Source: Dipteris shenzhenensis (lineage: Eukaryota; Polypodiophyta; Polypodiopsida; Gleicheniales). From it: 64,000 bases of DNA. Where the stretch lies: NCBI GenBank assembly GCA_047967505.1, contig CM106541.1, one strand, 5' to 3'. Positions 43,601-55,599 of the stretch are shown piece after piece. Below the pieces are notes generated by a model. The model made no database searches, was not told the DNA's origin, and was given only the letters and a program-made list of their open reading frames with translations. The position numbers were made by a program, and so were the translations under genes. Position 1 is the stretch's first letter, and every line of letters begins with the position of its first letter.

Positions 43601-44370
43601 CTAGAAAGTGTAGCTTGGAGGGAGAGAGTAGCTCCGATAGAGGGAGAGAGAGGGAGAAGGTATAGAGGGTGCAACTAAAGGTTGAGAGAAGCTCCAAGAG
43701 GTGCTCTAGCTAGGAATGGAGGGAGAAAGAGTAGAGGGGGATGAGTAGCTGATCTAGGAGGTGTTGTAGCTAGGAATGGAGGGAGAAAGAGCAAAGGGGG
43801 ATGAGCAGCCACTACAGGGGGTACTATAGCTAGGAATGGAGGAAGAAAGAGTAGAGGGGGATGAGCAGTTGCTGCTATAGGAGGTGCTGTAGCTAGGAAT
43901 GGAGAGAGAATGAGCAGCTGCTATAGGAGGTGCTGGAGAGGGAGAAACGCATTGGACCAGAGAAAGAGGGGGCAAAGAAGATGCCAAATGAGTTCCCATG
44001 TTTGAAAAATGGAGGGAGAATGGAGCTGGACCAAAGAAGAGAAGGGGGCAGGCCTGTAACAAGCTGAGAGGGGGGAAATTTTCACCTAGAAGGGCCCACC
44101 ACCTCTTGAATGACTTGTAGGTTTGTTTGGGGGAGGTGCATATGGGAGAAGGGTCAAGCATGGGTTGAGAGGGGGGGGATGGTTTGAGTGGTCCTCGGTG
44201 TAAGAGGAGTAGCCAATAGGGGCTGTTTGCAGGTCTACCCACCGTCCACCTCAACATGGCATTGCCCCACAAAAAGGAGCACTCCCATTGGTACACCTCA
44301 AATACCTCACTAATCCCTTGAAATTAGGAAACACTAATTGGGGGCCCTTTGGAGACCCAGATTCTCCCCT
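43600..44370 (-). repeat. Purine-rich leader and end of an unidentified element (E1)
   Basis: A GGAGGGAGAAAGAG-rich tract with the phrase GCTATAGGAGGTGCTGTAG repeated about five times (43730-43935) leads to a border at about 44370. The outer end reads, from the border inwards on the minus strand, AGGGGAGAATCTGGGTCTC. A very similar end lies at 48052. The methyltransferase 3' half begins immediately after the border. Confidence 0.6.
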
Positions 44371-45240
44371 AATGTGAGTCTTCTTGACCAGTTCATGTCA
44401 ATTATATCGACAACGCTTTGGCATGTCGTAATTTTTCATTCAGACTTATAGTCTGGGGCAGTGATGAATGTCATCAATGATAAATGTGCTGGACGTGATC
44501 ACCTTTATTGGTGAGTGCAGCAATGAAATGCAAAGATTTTTTTGAGTCAATTATTATTGTTATAATTGTGTTTTCTTTTGATAAATTTAAAACTTATTTT
44601 TACTGCATGTCATAGGATAAAACCCAATGTGAGACAAATGAAAGGACATTGATTCACATCTGCTACAGAAAACATTTCAGTTGGGTACTGGTCTATGGAT
44701 GGAAAAAAAAATATTGGTCACATTAATTTTCCCTCATCTGCGCCATTTACTCCAGATCATTTCATTCTTCCAGCTGTGAACGAAGAAGCTTAGGCATGTA
44801 ACCATGGATAAGAATGGGGAGATAGTAAATCCTTATCAAAAATCATAACTCCTAATTATTCACCTCATAGATCTATTTTCAAATGAGCACGAGTGGGTAC
44901 TCAATCTATTTTTGCTGGTTTAGGCACAGTCACAACATGTGCCTTAAAAAAGGGTCAAAATGTAATTGAAGTTGAAAAAGATCCTATTCAATGTGATTAC
45001 ATAAAGAAGAGAGTGACTGCTACTCATGACTTGCCTAATGAGCATCAGGAGCTTGGTTTGAAAGGTTGGAAGTTCGATGCAGATTCGCGGTGGTAGCCTC
45101 GTCACAGGAACCCCAACCTCTTGAGATATTGAAATCCGACTTTACGGAGACAGGTGAGCTAGCTAATACATGGGAGAAGGAGGTTGTGAAAGAGAAAGTG
45201 ATTGAGAAACCCAAACTAGGGAGGGTGATGAAGATGAGGT
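44371..45240 (+). pseudogene. N6/N4 DNA methyltransferase, 3' half
   Basis: The plus-strand translation, over two frames, shows LDQFMSIISTTLWHVVIFHSD, CAGRDHLYW, ENISVGYWS, HINFPSSAPFTPDHF, GEIVNPYQKS, EWVLNLF and then FAGLGTVTTCALKKGQNVIEVEKDPIQCDYIKKRV (SAM-binding FxGxGT at 44911-44928). This is the C-terminal order of beta-class DNA adenine/N4-cytosine methyltransferases (catalytic DPPY motif first, FxGxGT last). The matching DPPY half is on the opposite strand at 48055-50475. A frameshift near 44890 and stops near 44450 and 44792 inactivate it. The tail is acidic (VDDTYG). Confidence 0.75.
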
Positions 45241-45570
45241 AGATGACACATATGGGATAATTGAGTAGACTCTAGTTATGGAATTATATTGCCAATTTTT
45301 TGTATTTGAATGGTTTCAATAGACAAGTGTTCTTAAGACATTTTAGAATCCATATGCTTTGAATGTTTTGAACATTTAGTTGTTCCCATTAATTTGTTGT
45401 TGGGGATGGTTATGAAGATGATATAGATGACACATATGGGACAATTGACTAGACTCCAATTATGGAATTGTATTGACAATTTTGTGATTTTGAATTGTTT
45501 CAAGAGAGAAGTGTTCTTAAGACATCTGAGAATCCATATGCATTGAATGTTTTGAAGAAGAAGGCATTTA
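45217..45570. repeat. Tandem duplication, about 180 bp, two copies
   Basis: GATGACACATATGGGA, AATTGA(G/C)TAGACTC, ATTATGGAATTxTATTG and TGTTCTTAAGACAT occur in the same order at about 45240-45385 and 45425-45550. The duplication copies the acidic end of the methyltransferase fragment and its 3' flank. Confidence 0.8.
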
Positions 45571-46136
45571 CTTTTTCCCATTAATTTGATAATATTTTTT
45601 TAATCTTTCAGTACTTTATGTGATACTACAAAGTTTAACTTAAGAATTTTGATAAGGTTATGTTACTACATGCAGGATTGAAAGTTGTCTCATGTAGTTT
45701 TTCTATTGAAAATAAAAGGTCAAAGGAAGGAAAAAAATTATAGACTTCTAGATTTTTCTAAATACATTGATATTGTCCTCTGTAGTCAAGGTCCTTCATA
45801 ATTTGTAGGCATTATGTACCAAAATTGATAGGATTTTAAGAGTTTTGAAAAATTCACTACGCAAAATATGACCTTTTTTTGAAAAAGTTATAATTTTAAT
45901 GAATTTTTGAGGGAATCTTAAAACGAGTACCAATGTTACATACCTGAATTAGATGTTACACTGTTAAAAGCGAAGGGTGAAGCACTAAAAGCTGAAACTG
46001 CATGCCAAAAGGGCAATGATCCCAAGATGATGTTGGCCTTGTTGAGGATCCATCTCAACATCATGTGATCATATGTGTATAGCACTAACGCATAGAGTGC
46101 TAAAAGACACAAGGGTTGGACACCCTAACCCTAACC
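45571..46136. other. Non-coding AT-rich gap
   Basis: Nothing recognisable; no open frame of note. Confidence 0.5.
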
Positions 46137-47345
46137 TCAAAGGGGTCTAAATGTGAAGAGGAAATTTCTCTTACCTTCTTCTCTCATCCCATAGAATTTG
46201 ACCATGGCTCTCTGCAAATTCTCTACATCCACGTAAACATTATTTAAAGCATTCATCTCAAACATTTGGATGCCAGATTTCTTTTTACTCTTCCAAGTCA
46301 TTGTGCCACTTACACAATGGTATCCTCCAAACTTTTCTCTAGCACATTGGTTTGTTTCTTGATGCACAAACCTTACAGACCACGATGTTGGCAATGGCAT
46401 TGTAGATATCTTATACTTTTCCTCCATAGCAGACTTGAAATTTTTAAAAATAGAGTTGTAAGCTTCACGACTTATACCAGCAGCATCACAAGCTCCAAGC
46501 ACCTCCTTTGCTTGGATGAGGCCCTTTAAGTCCTTCATTACCTCTCTAGCAACTTCGTTTATGTAGCCCTTTTTGTCTAGGGTCCTTCAACACTTCCTTG
46601 ACATCACTTGGCTTTATTAAACTTCTTAGAACATATGAAGGATCACTATCATCCATTTCCATTGTTCCGATCACATCCTCCATGAAATTCCTAAAGTAGA
46701 GTACAAATGAGTCTTAGTGGAAAGAATGCAACACCACAAATATTTTGGAGTAAGAAATTTCATTGAAAATTTGGGGAACTAACCTTAAGCCCATGTTCTC
46801 CTCTTTCGGGCACCACTATTGGTTGACAATGCATCCATAGATTGCAATTGGCTTTTCCTTTCCTTTAGTCCCAAAGGTGTTCCCTTCAACTTTTGTACTC
46901 ATTCTATCGACTTCTCTCGTTCCTTCTCCACAGCACGTTGAACTTGGCCATAGATAGACCTTTCCAAATCTTGTTTGCTTTCAGCAAGCTTCTGGATTGA
47001 TTCTTCCAATTCATGTTGCCCCAAGTCCAGTGCATGTGCTTTGTCACTGAGTTCTTTGTTTTGCAATTGGAGATCCTACATACTATTATGCATTGCCACC
47101 AGCATGTCCCTTGCCAACAAACCAAAAAACATCATGCATTGTATAGAAAGGAGGACTCTTTTGGGTGGTAGGGTCTTAAGGATACAAGTTTCCATCCACC
47201 CAAAGGTCAAGATGCTTCTTCCCTTGCAATCAAAGACTGTGGAGCACACTTTGAGGAGTTCTACTATATTCGAAAGAGCATGTGCTTGCATATTCTACCT
47301 CCAGTTGTAGGTTCACATGGTACTTGCTAGATATGTCCTCGAATG
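46137..47345 (-). pseudogene. Coiled-coil hypothetical protein of an unidentified element
   Basis: On the minus strand the blocks are VELLKVCSTVFDCKGRSILTF (47291-47070), a heptad-rich DLQLQNKELSDKAHALDLGQ stretch (about 47075-46900), MEMDDSDPSYVLRSLIKPSD (about 46680-46580) and, most open, 46538-46137 with GISREAYNSIFKNFKSAME, FVHQETNQCAREKFGGYHCV and VENLQRAMVKFYG. I do not recognise the family. The GISREAYNSI phrase resembles a region that precedes the catalytic part in some eukaryotic DDE transposases, which is a weak hint only. Its 5' side is the purine-rich element end at 47.38-48.05 kb. Confidence 0.4.
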
Positions 47346-47379
47346 GTGCCATGAGTACTCAAAGAGAGGTATCGGTGAT

Positions 47380-48054
47380 GCAAGCTAAAATGTAGGGGAG
47401 AGCTAGCAAAGATGGAGTAGTGAGAGGGAGAGTATAGCAAGGAAGAGGGAGGAGGAGAAGCAGATGAGGGCAAGAGGAAGAGGAGGAGGAGAGTAGGGCG
47501 ACAGGTGTAGAAGGGAGGGAAGGAGTTGCTGTAGAAGGGAGGAGGGGAGAGATGCTATAGGAGGGAGGAGGAGGGGAGAGATTCTGCAAGAGGGAGGAGC
47601 AGAGGAGAGGGAGCCTGGGCGGATGGAGAAGGAGGGGAGAGGAAGGAGGGAGGAGGAGCCAGAAGGAGGAGGAAGAGGGGAGAGGGAGGAGGGAAGAGGA
47701 GGAGCAAGATGGCAGAGGGGAGAGGAGGAGGGAGGGGGAAGGAGGGAGAGGGAGAGGGAGGAGGAGGGAGGCAGGGAGGGAGGGAGGAGGGAGGGAGAGA
47801 GGGAGGGAGGGAGGGAGGGAGAGAGAGAGGGAGGGAGAGAGAGAGAGGGAGGGAGGGAGATTCAAAATTTGAAATTCAAATTTCAAAAAGTGGCCCCCTC
47901 CCCTCATTGATGGGGGGAGAGGTGGGCTCAAATGTGGGCTTAACCCACCTAGGTTGGGCTGGTTAGGCCTCTTTGGGACCCTCCAAGCCCCTTGCATTAG
48001 CCCACTAAGCATTCCCTAATCCATTCCTTATAAGGCTCTTTTGAGACCCCAATT
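47380..48054 (-). repeat. Purine-rich leader and end of an unidentified element (E2)
   Basis: A long GGGAGG/GGGAGAGAGAG tract (47400-47862), then a border near 48052 whose end reads inwards on the minus strand GGGAGAATTGGGGTCTC, matching E1 (44370) in about 14 of 17 bases. It contains the phrase GATGCTATAGGAGGGAGG, also seen in E1. The methyltransferase 5' half ends at this border. Confidence 0.6.
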
Positions 48055-50475
48055 CTCCCTTAATGTTAGTTTCTTTGCTTTGTAAGGGACCTCATCAAAG
48101 GTGCCGGGAATATTAAATCCGTATGGTATGTCTGCAATGACCAACATGTACTCATTCCTTGGAACTATCTTCGAAAATTCATTATGTACAATCTCCATTG
48201 AGCACATGATAAAAGTTTGGTGGATAGTTTTCCCCCTTGTCAAACTCTAACATTTCATCACTAAGAATGATAGATTGTTGTTGAGTTCGATGCTCTTTTT
48301 CTTTTGCAACCCGATCAATCAATTGCTTAAAGTTTGCGGGCATAATACTACTCTCAGATCCCTTCTTGCCTCTTTTCTGAAGGTTATTTTCAAAATAACA
48401 GTTCATTATTTTAAACATTCAAATCTACAATTCAAAAGAAAAATTCCATTAGAATATGTCTACCAAATTTGACATACCATGATTTTGAATACATTGAAAT
48501 ATGGAGCAAAGCTCTCCATCCTGTTGCTCTCTGGATACTCCTCCCGAACAGCATCCCAATCCAGCATGTTCAATTTCTGGATCATTGCTTCCTCCATTCT
48601 CATGTATATTTTATGTTTGCATTGAAAACACATGTAAAATTCTTCTCACTTTTATAGTTGAAACAAAGTCTATTGAAACATTATTTGTAAAGAGATCAAT
48701 GTAAAATCAAGGAGAGAATTTTACTTACTCATCAAATTCATTGCCCATTTCATCCAAAGAGAGATCCCCATACACCACTCTACCAAGCACAGACTTAATT
48801 AGAATCTCATCTTTAATTCCTTGCATGCTCTTCCATGCTATGGCTCAAATTTCTTCAGGTAATGCCTTCAAGGTCTGGGTTTCTTTCTTGACTCCTTTAG
48901 GTATGAGTTTTTTCTGCCCTTTGATTTCAAAATTCTCCCACTTGGAAAAAATTGCATTTATCAATTCCCAAACTTCTCCACTACGAAATGCAATTTGAAA
49001 CATCCCGTCCCATGATCTGAAGCTGTTACTTAGCCTTGACGGAACTTTAATGTTGCAAAAATCCCAGTCTCATTCAACAAAGACAAATGAAACTCTGGAG
49101 TGATCAAAGAATGATCCTCATTGAGTTTTGGAATGAACTCAATGTGATAAAAATGAACTCATTCTATCCAAGACATGGACTTCCTATACTCATTGTCATT
49201 ATTGTGATCAAAAGCCAATAAGTTTGCCTCCGAATCAGTCAAACCAGCATAAACTGTACAATTACATGTCTTGTAATGAGAGTTGTGTGGAAACTCAATA
49301 TTCAACTGCCTTTTTGCCTCTGCTGAATGGGAGCCTCCAAGAACAAAGTAGTTATAATCATTTGCTTTCTGACGATCAAAAGATGCCTTGTCTGGACAAT
49401 CTTTTAGATCCACGAGTACAATGTAGTTCATAACTTGTGCATGCGGATTGTCCTTCATTCGTGACTTCAAATTCTCAATATGGAAAGGATGTATTTTTGG
49501 CACCTTAAATGGCCGAAGGCCAGTCCTAGGATCAATAGGAGGTCTGATAACATGATCAATGTGCAAGAAGAAAGTCTCTCGATCCAGAAGGTTATCTCGT
49601 TGTACCTTTGCTCAGACTCTATTTTATTGTGTATTTGAGGTGCCATCTCCAATGTCAGCTCATGGTACTTGTAGCTCACCACTGGTTGGTATTTCAATGA
49701 TACCCAATGGCTATACTCTCCTTGGAGCCTTTGATTTAGTCCGTTTTTTCCCCTTGTGCAATAGATGGAGTCTCCTCGACAACATCCTCATAAGACTCAA
49801 GAGGAAACGCACTTGCAGCCAATAGAGGTTGTTTTTTTGGGAGCGGTGCACTCAAACCATGCCCACTTGGGGGGGCACTCAAACCATGCCCACTTAGCGG
49901 TGCACTCAATCCATGATGGCTTGAAAGAGAAGGTGCTCTCAATCCATGTGTACCCGTGGGAGTTCTTAATCCTTGTGTATTAGAGCCAAATTTTTCAGCT
50001 TCAACATGAGAAGATCCCTTTCCTTTTGACTTTGAAGAACCTCTTGGTTTGATTGGTGATGTTGTGGTATATTCTTCATAACCCTCCTTTGTATGCTCCT
50101 CAGAATCACTATTGGAAGTTGATACCTCCATCTCCTCGATTATTTCATCAACCTCCACAATTTGATTTGTCAAGTGATAAATAAGATTGTGGACACACAA
50201 AACAAAATTGAATCTCTCATAGTATTCAAAAGAAATTACATAAACATAGAAAATTAGAAATTACTTATGGATGGTAACTAACCTTCCCTTCCTCTTTGAT
50301 TTGTTTTAATTGTTCCGCTACAGTGGGCAGAGTAACAGCTTTCGAAGAGAACTTCTCTTCTATAACAATACAAACAATAGGTTTCTTATTGTTATCAATC
50401 CCAAGCATTTCAACACATTCCTCATTGGACTCACTTCTTCCGATATCTTTAATCTTTATTATTGGCTTAAAAATT
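48055..50475 (-). pseudogene. ParB-like / DNA methyltransferase gene, 5' half
   Basis: Exons on the minus strand: an N-terminal block (50475-50283; IKDIGRSESNEECVEMLG); a Ser/Gly-rich linker with GHGLSAP repeated (50200-49736); a ParB/sulfiredoxin-like domain (49566-49159) with HPFHIENLKSRMKDNPHAQV, YFVLGGSHSAEAKRQL (the GGxHR-type nucleotide-binding position) and CTVYAGLTDSEANLLAFDHN; a block at 48998-48735; a block near 48600-48480; then YPPNFYHVLNGDC and VIADIPYGFN (DPPY-type catalytic motif as DIPYG at 48132-48118). ParB-methyltransferase fusions are known from phages and plasmids. DIPYG in place of DPPYG is a noticeable substitution. A frameshift at about 48190 and several stops inactivate it. 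The gene breaks off at 48055. Confidence 0.75.
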
Positions 50476-50798
50476 GAACATACTATTCAAAATTTTTGGA
50501 CTTTCTCTCTTGGTTTGGACTTTTTTTTGGAGCATATCCTCTCCACTCAATTTCACTTAGTGAGCTAAAAAATTGGGTTTTTTTGAGCACTTAATGGGTC
50601 ACTTATATACAAATATGGCCTTATTAAGCTAGTAAAAAGTCAAGTGGTAACCTCTAATTTTAAAAAAAATGGCTCACTGAAGCTATATTTCCCAAACTCA
50701 TGCATGGTGCCCCCATCCAATAACTATAATAATAATAATAGTAGTCTCCTAACTCAAGTTCAATTTTAACACTATGAAGTGAAAATATGACACCATAT

Positions 50799-50975
50799 GA
50801 AAAGAGTTTGTTGAATTCAACATATAAGTGGTGTATAGATACACCATTTTTTTGAAAAAAAAGAGTTTGTTGAATTCAATACATAAGTGGTGTATAGATA
50901 CACCCTTTTTTAAAAAACAAACCATACAATAAATTATCTTATTGGTGGTGTATAGATACACCATTTGTATGGAAA
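50799..50975. repeat. Three-copy tandem repeat with GGTGTATAGATACACC palindrome
   Basis: About 65-bp units at 50799-50860, 50861-50925 and a shorter third unit to 50975. Each has AAGTGGTGTATAGATACACC or a variant, and the first two also AAAGAGTTTGTTGAATTCAA. They lie just beyond the stop codon of the DUF7869-type gene, between it and the ParB-like gene. Confidence 0.82.
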
Positions 50976-50995
50976 AAAGCATACAAAACATTATC

Positions 50996-53680
50996 TTATG
51001 CATCTGAATCTCGTTCAGAGTCATCAGATTCATGTAATGTATTTGAGCTTGATGGGTCAAGTCTTGCCAAATGATGTTTAATATGGACACGACTTGGATC
51101 AGGGATTGTGATACATTTTTCAACATTGTATCCATGCTTCTTTTTAAAACTTCGTGTCCTCGATTTCCAGCAATGAATAATGCTACTAACTTCCACCTCT
51201 GTTAATCCCTCATTATTTGGAACCCATTCACGTTTCTTTTGCAAGCATCCCTCATAGAGTTGTTTTATTTTATATCTTCTCGGGAGATTTTTTAATGGCT
51301 TTGGTTCATACCATAAAGCTGTAAATGTTATAGGAGTTCCCTTGTCATCCCTTTCTATCTTAGTAGCCTTTGCAACCCAAATTGGGCGACCTTGGTCATC
51401 CAACTCTGAACCCGGATCAGATGCCCAAACTGCAACAAATAGACCCTCTTCAATCTCATTACATGGTATAAACTCTGGTAAGGGTTTGTCTCCCTTCCTG
51501 CCACAATATTTTCGAGGTAAAAGGCATTCCTCTGCTTCCTCCATATCTACTAACATATTTATATCCAAAGGAAAACTTGGCGACCTAGCTTGTTCCGGCC
51601 AAAAGGATTCAGAGTATTCAATGCTCATTAAGTTTTCTTGTCTTTCTAAAGATTGGATAAGTGCTTCAGTTGATTTAATTGTCTCCAAATTCTTAGTTGA
51701 TTGCTCAGGATATTTCTGCATCATACTTTGAAGATGTTTAATGAAGGCTTTCAAGCCTTTCATTTCATCTATGTCAAGTGATTTGTTTTTTGCAAGAACA
51801 AATCTAGTTTCCTCCAATGGAATTATTCGTTGTAATAAAGCATATGACTCACTCCATAAATGATCTCCATCTACTGAGTAGTGCTTCCATTGCATCATTG
51901 GAATATTGTTATGCATGTGAAACCGAAAGTAGTGTGGATTTGTGTGTCCTATTAGGGCATCATCTCCTGTTTGTAAATGTGGCTCTATGAATGCTCTCCA
52001 ATCTACCATCCTCTCTAAGATAGCCACTTCTAATTCTTCCTTGCGAGAACCTCCAATTTTTTTCCCAATTTGAAATAGCATATCCTCCATTGTCAAAACA
52101 TCCATTGCCTTCAACTCACCAGAGATAACACTGAAGATTTGATCTATGTCTTCATGTGTATGGCCGACAAGAAGAAAGCCAACTTCCACTTCTTCAAATA
52201 TTTTCAAACCAACCAACATAGAGCATAAAGCAAATATATATTTATTCTTGTTCTCTCTCCAACAATTATCAGCTTGTATTCACAATGTGTTAGGCAAACA
52301 TCCACAAGCATCTCTTACCTTTCTTATTGCTTTCATGATTGATGTAACAACCTGGTTACTATCATGGTCATGCAAACTATCAATCCATACATCACAAAAG
52401 ATTCGGTATCCATGTACTAATACTCCACACAAGTGTGTTTTTAGTCCACGTTTGCCCTCCAATGCCGGTGGGATACGTCTATATCGTGGCAAAGTGGTTG
52501 TATTCTGGTCCATGCCATCAATGGTGATGCACATGGACTTATCCACATGTGAAATAGCTTCCTCTCTCCAAGAAGCATACAACTTTCGAGCATCTTGCAC
52601 ATGACGTAAATGGATTGATCGCCATTTAATATATCTTCCTTGCTGCTACTCACATTTACTATGTTCAATGGCATTTTTTAATTCATCACATGTCTTACAT
52701 TTTGACATCCTTTGCCTTGATGGTGTCTTGACATGGCAAAAATCTCTACGCCAAATTTTGTACAAGGTTGATCGTGAAATCATGCTCTCGTCTCTGTCTT
52801 GTAAAGTTTTATTGACAGTTTCTAGGACGACCTTCTTTGTCATTCCCAAAGGAAGTTGTTGTTGGCATTTGACACGTCCATCTAGCATTGTTTGTTGAAG
52901 ATGAGGCTGCGGTAATGCATGGTCTTCGAGAACTTGCTTTAATGTTGCGGTTGCATTTATAGTGCTTCCATGGCATTTAAGCTTGTAGGTATTTCCATGA
53001 ATTGTATGAATAACTTTTTCTTTCACCTCTGCCCAGATGGTCCAGTATGTGCCATGTGATAGTCCAGTTAACCATTGATATCCTCGATTGCAAATGGGTC
53101 TCCCATTAACCATGGGTTTCAATCTAGGTTTACAGTGTCCTGTGCTCAAATCTTGATTAGTGCCTTGATGAAGAAAGCATGAAAACTCTTGAAGAAGATA
53201 GTTATGTCTATTAGGCGCTGTCTTACTCCAAATACCAAGGCGTATGGCTACACAATCATCTTTCCCAACTTTTCTAATGCAAAGTCTCTTGCAACAAACT
53301 CGCATAAGCATCCTTTCCATATTCTCCTCGGATAGCATCACATGTCTCTTTGGTTCTGGAATTGATGCCATGATTCTTCGCCTCTTCACACTCACATACT
53401 TTCTTTTTGTAAATAGTGTCTTGCGTTTTCTAGTTGTAAGACCATCAAACCTCGAATCCATTTCCCTTGAATCTTCATCTTTATAATCAAATGCTGTGTA
53501 GGCTTGAGAATTATTTGATACCTTATAATATCTTGGAAATGGCAATCTGGTCGACATGTTCATTGATGTCAATTTGTTGCCAATGCCTCTTGAATTTTGT
53601 GGTTGAACTGTTTCTCCTTCGTAACTCAAGATTCTCCCATCTATATTCTCTGGCATGCTAGCAAACATCCACGAGGACAA
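50996..53680 (-). pseudogene. DUF7869-type transposase-like protein, catalytic part
   Basis: One reading frame of about 890 codons, interrupted only by TAG (52646-52648) and TGA (52280-52282). It includes VCCKRLCIRKVG, RPICNRGYQWLTGLSHGTYW, SRSTLYKIW, then RQRMSKCKTCDEL (zinc-like pair), CITIDGMDQNTTTLP (52519 region), DHDSNQVVTSI, IQADNCWRENKNKYIF (about 52275) and FLLVGHTHEDIDQIFSVIS (52165-52139). The spaced D, D and DN/ED residues in these blocks resemble the RNase-H-fold core of DUF7869 proteins, which occur widely in eukaryotic mobile elements and are probably transposases. The C-terminal part has RRYKIKQLYEGCLQKKREW and an acidic end. Start not fixed: an exon probably begins near 53665 after a GCTAG acceptor. 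Confidence 0.7.
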
Positions 53681-54000
53681 GTGGAGCGTTGGCACAAGGA
53701 ATCTTGCCACCTCATCCTACTTTCCCATTATTTAACTTGCATTCTTGGACTTTCTACACCCCCCCCACATGGGCCTATCCTACATGGATGGAATAATCCA
53801 ATATAATATCCATCTCCACTTATTTTATATTACTTCTCCCATGGTCCTTGGCCATATCTCACTAAATGCAGACGTGGGACCGCCTACGTGTAGGGGTTTT
53901 ACATGGAGGAACCATGCCACCTTACATTTTATAATATTACTACCATGGATTATGTACATCACACCTTATGGGTCCTCTTTCATGGAAGGGTGGCACATGG

Positions 54001-55206
54001 TCATGCCGTGCCACCTCGACCCTGGGCCCTATGCACACCATATTTTATTATACTATTGCCACACATACACACACACATATTTATGCCTTTTTCCTTAGAC
54101 AAATTTATCCATAATTCTCTGCCCCTTTTGCCTTGTATTCGAGTGGTAACATCATGATCATTGTCACTAATATCATCAATTCCTGTTATTGCATCACTTA
54201 TCCCATTGATCTTTGCGTGTATTTTTCTTTGTGGTCCCATCTTATTATTCTCAACACATCTTCTGTCTTTTATATCAATAAGCATGTTTGAGTCACTTGC
54301 AACACAAGACAAGTCTTCTATACCAGTGAGCCTGTTCGAGTCACTTGCAACACAGGATAAATCTTCTATACCAGTGAGCCTGTTCGAGTCACTTGCAACA
54401 CATGACAAGTCTTCTATACCAGTGAGCCTGTTCGAGTCACTTGCAACACAAGACAAGTCTTCTATACCAGTGAGTATATTTGAGTCACTTGCAACACAAG
54501 AAACCTTTTCTACATCAACATCTGTTACTATAATGTCCTCGATACCTATGAGCATGCCACTATGATACTCTTGATTACTACTATAGCTTCTTATCAATTT
54601 GGATCCCATTTGTGTTGTAGTCTTTTTCTTCTGATAATATTCTGTTGTGTCTTCCATGACATTGAAGGAAACTGTCTTGGGCAAACTTGATTTCAAGAAA
54701 GCTAACCCCCATTTACAAGTACTATGAACTTATAGTTGAGACGTAGTATTATGGACGTCTAATTGTGAAGTGCTATCCATTGCATTTTGAATGACACCTG
54801 CACTAGTCAACTTAATTATCTCCACTATACAGAGAAAACTCTGAGCATAGCCCTTAAAGTTGCCAATTGCTAAAACTTCTCCGGAGCAAGATAACATCTG
54901 TACTTTTTTCCCCTGGATGTAAGTTTTCTTGATATCTTGAAAGTATGTCTTTGGAACAATTTCGTCTTGGTCCCAGAGTGTTCTGTGTGCTTGCATATCA
55001 AATATGTCACATTGTAAGATATCTCCCAATGTTTCAAAGTCTCCATGTGGACATTTTAAATGTACTTCAGGATTTACAACGTTGGTGATTATCATTACAC
55101 ATCTTCTCTCACCACAACGTTGAAAATGACACACATTCATAGGATCAAGACTATGAATTAGTCCAAAAGCCACCACTTCATTCTTCTTATATAACACCAC
55201 ATCCAT
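54001..55206 (-). pseudogene. 5' exon of the DUF7869-type gene: DUF8039-like domain plus repeats
   Basis: In one frame from MDVVLYKKNEVVAFGLIHS (55206) to about 54105, broken only by a TAA at 54730-54732. The first 110 residues (VAxGLIHSLDPMNVCHF, VHLKCPHGDFETLGDIL) resemble DUF8039, a domain attached to plant transposon proteins. The second half contains five to six 16-residue repeats, LTGIEDLSCVASDSNR and variants. It lies directly upstream of, and on the same strand as, the catalytic part. I infer that both belong to one gene with an intron at about 54105-53665. Confidence 0.5.
54262..54510. repeat. 48-bp coding tandem repeat
   Basis: Five near-identical 48-bp units, each with CCAGTGAGCCTGTTCGAGTC and CACTTGCAACACAxGA. 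They stay in frame as 16-residue units in the minus-strand gene. Confidence 0.9.
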
Positions 55207-55327
55207 ACCCTCTGTTAGGGTGAATACCTGTTTTATGTATAAAAGTAAATTAGCAACTCAAAATGAACATTTAATAAATAATCATTGAGCTTATTATTAC
55301 TTAATAACTTCTATATCAAAACTAGCA

Positions 55328-55556
55328 GAGAAGGCATTAACCTAAACCCTACATCCTAAACTTTAAATAATTAATACCAAAACATCTTAACCACCGTAAA
55401 TCCTAAACTTTAAACATTTAATTCCTAAACCCTAAATCCTAAACTCCTAAACAATAAATCCTAAACCTTAAACCCTAAACTCTAAATCCTAAACCCTAAA
55501 TCTTAAATCCTAAACCCTAAATTTTAAATCTTAAACCCTAAACCTTAACCCTAAAA
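55328..55556. repeat. Degenerate telomere-like CCCTAAA tract
   Basis: About 20 degenerate CCCTAAA/CCTAAAT units on the plus strand. The mirror tract, TTTAGGG on the plus strand, lies at 56948-57320. Between them is the palindrome array. Confidence 0.82.
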
Positions 55557-55599
55557 TACAACCAAAATTTAATGAATTTTTTTAATTTGTGCAATAGGT

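Noticed and set aside
47359-48012. 217-codon Leu/Pro/Ser frame on the minus strand
   Set aside because: It is the complement of the purine-rich tract at the element end and is low complexity.
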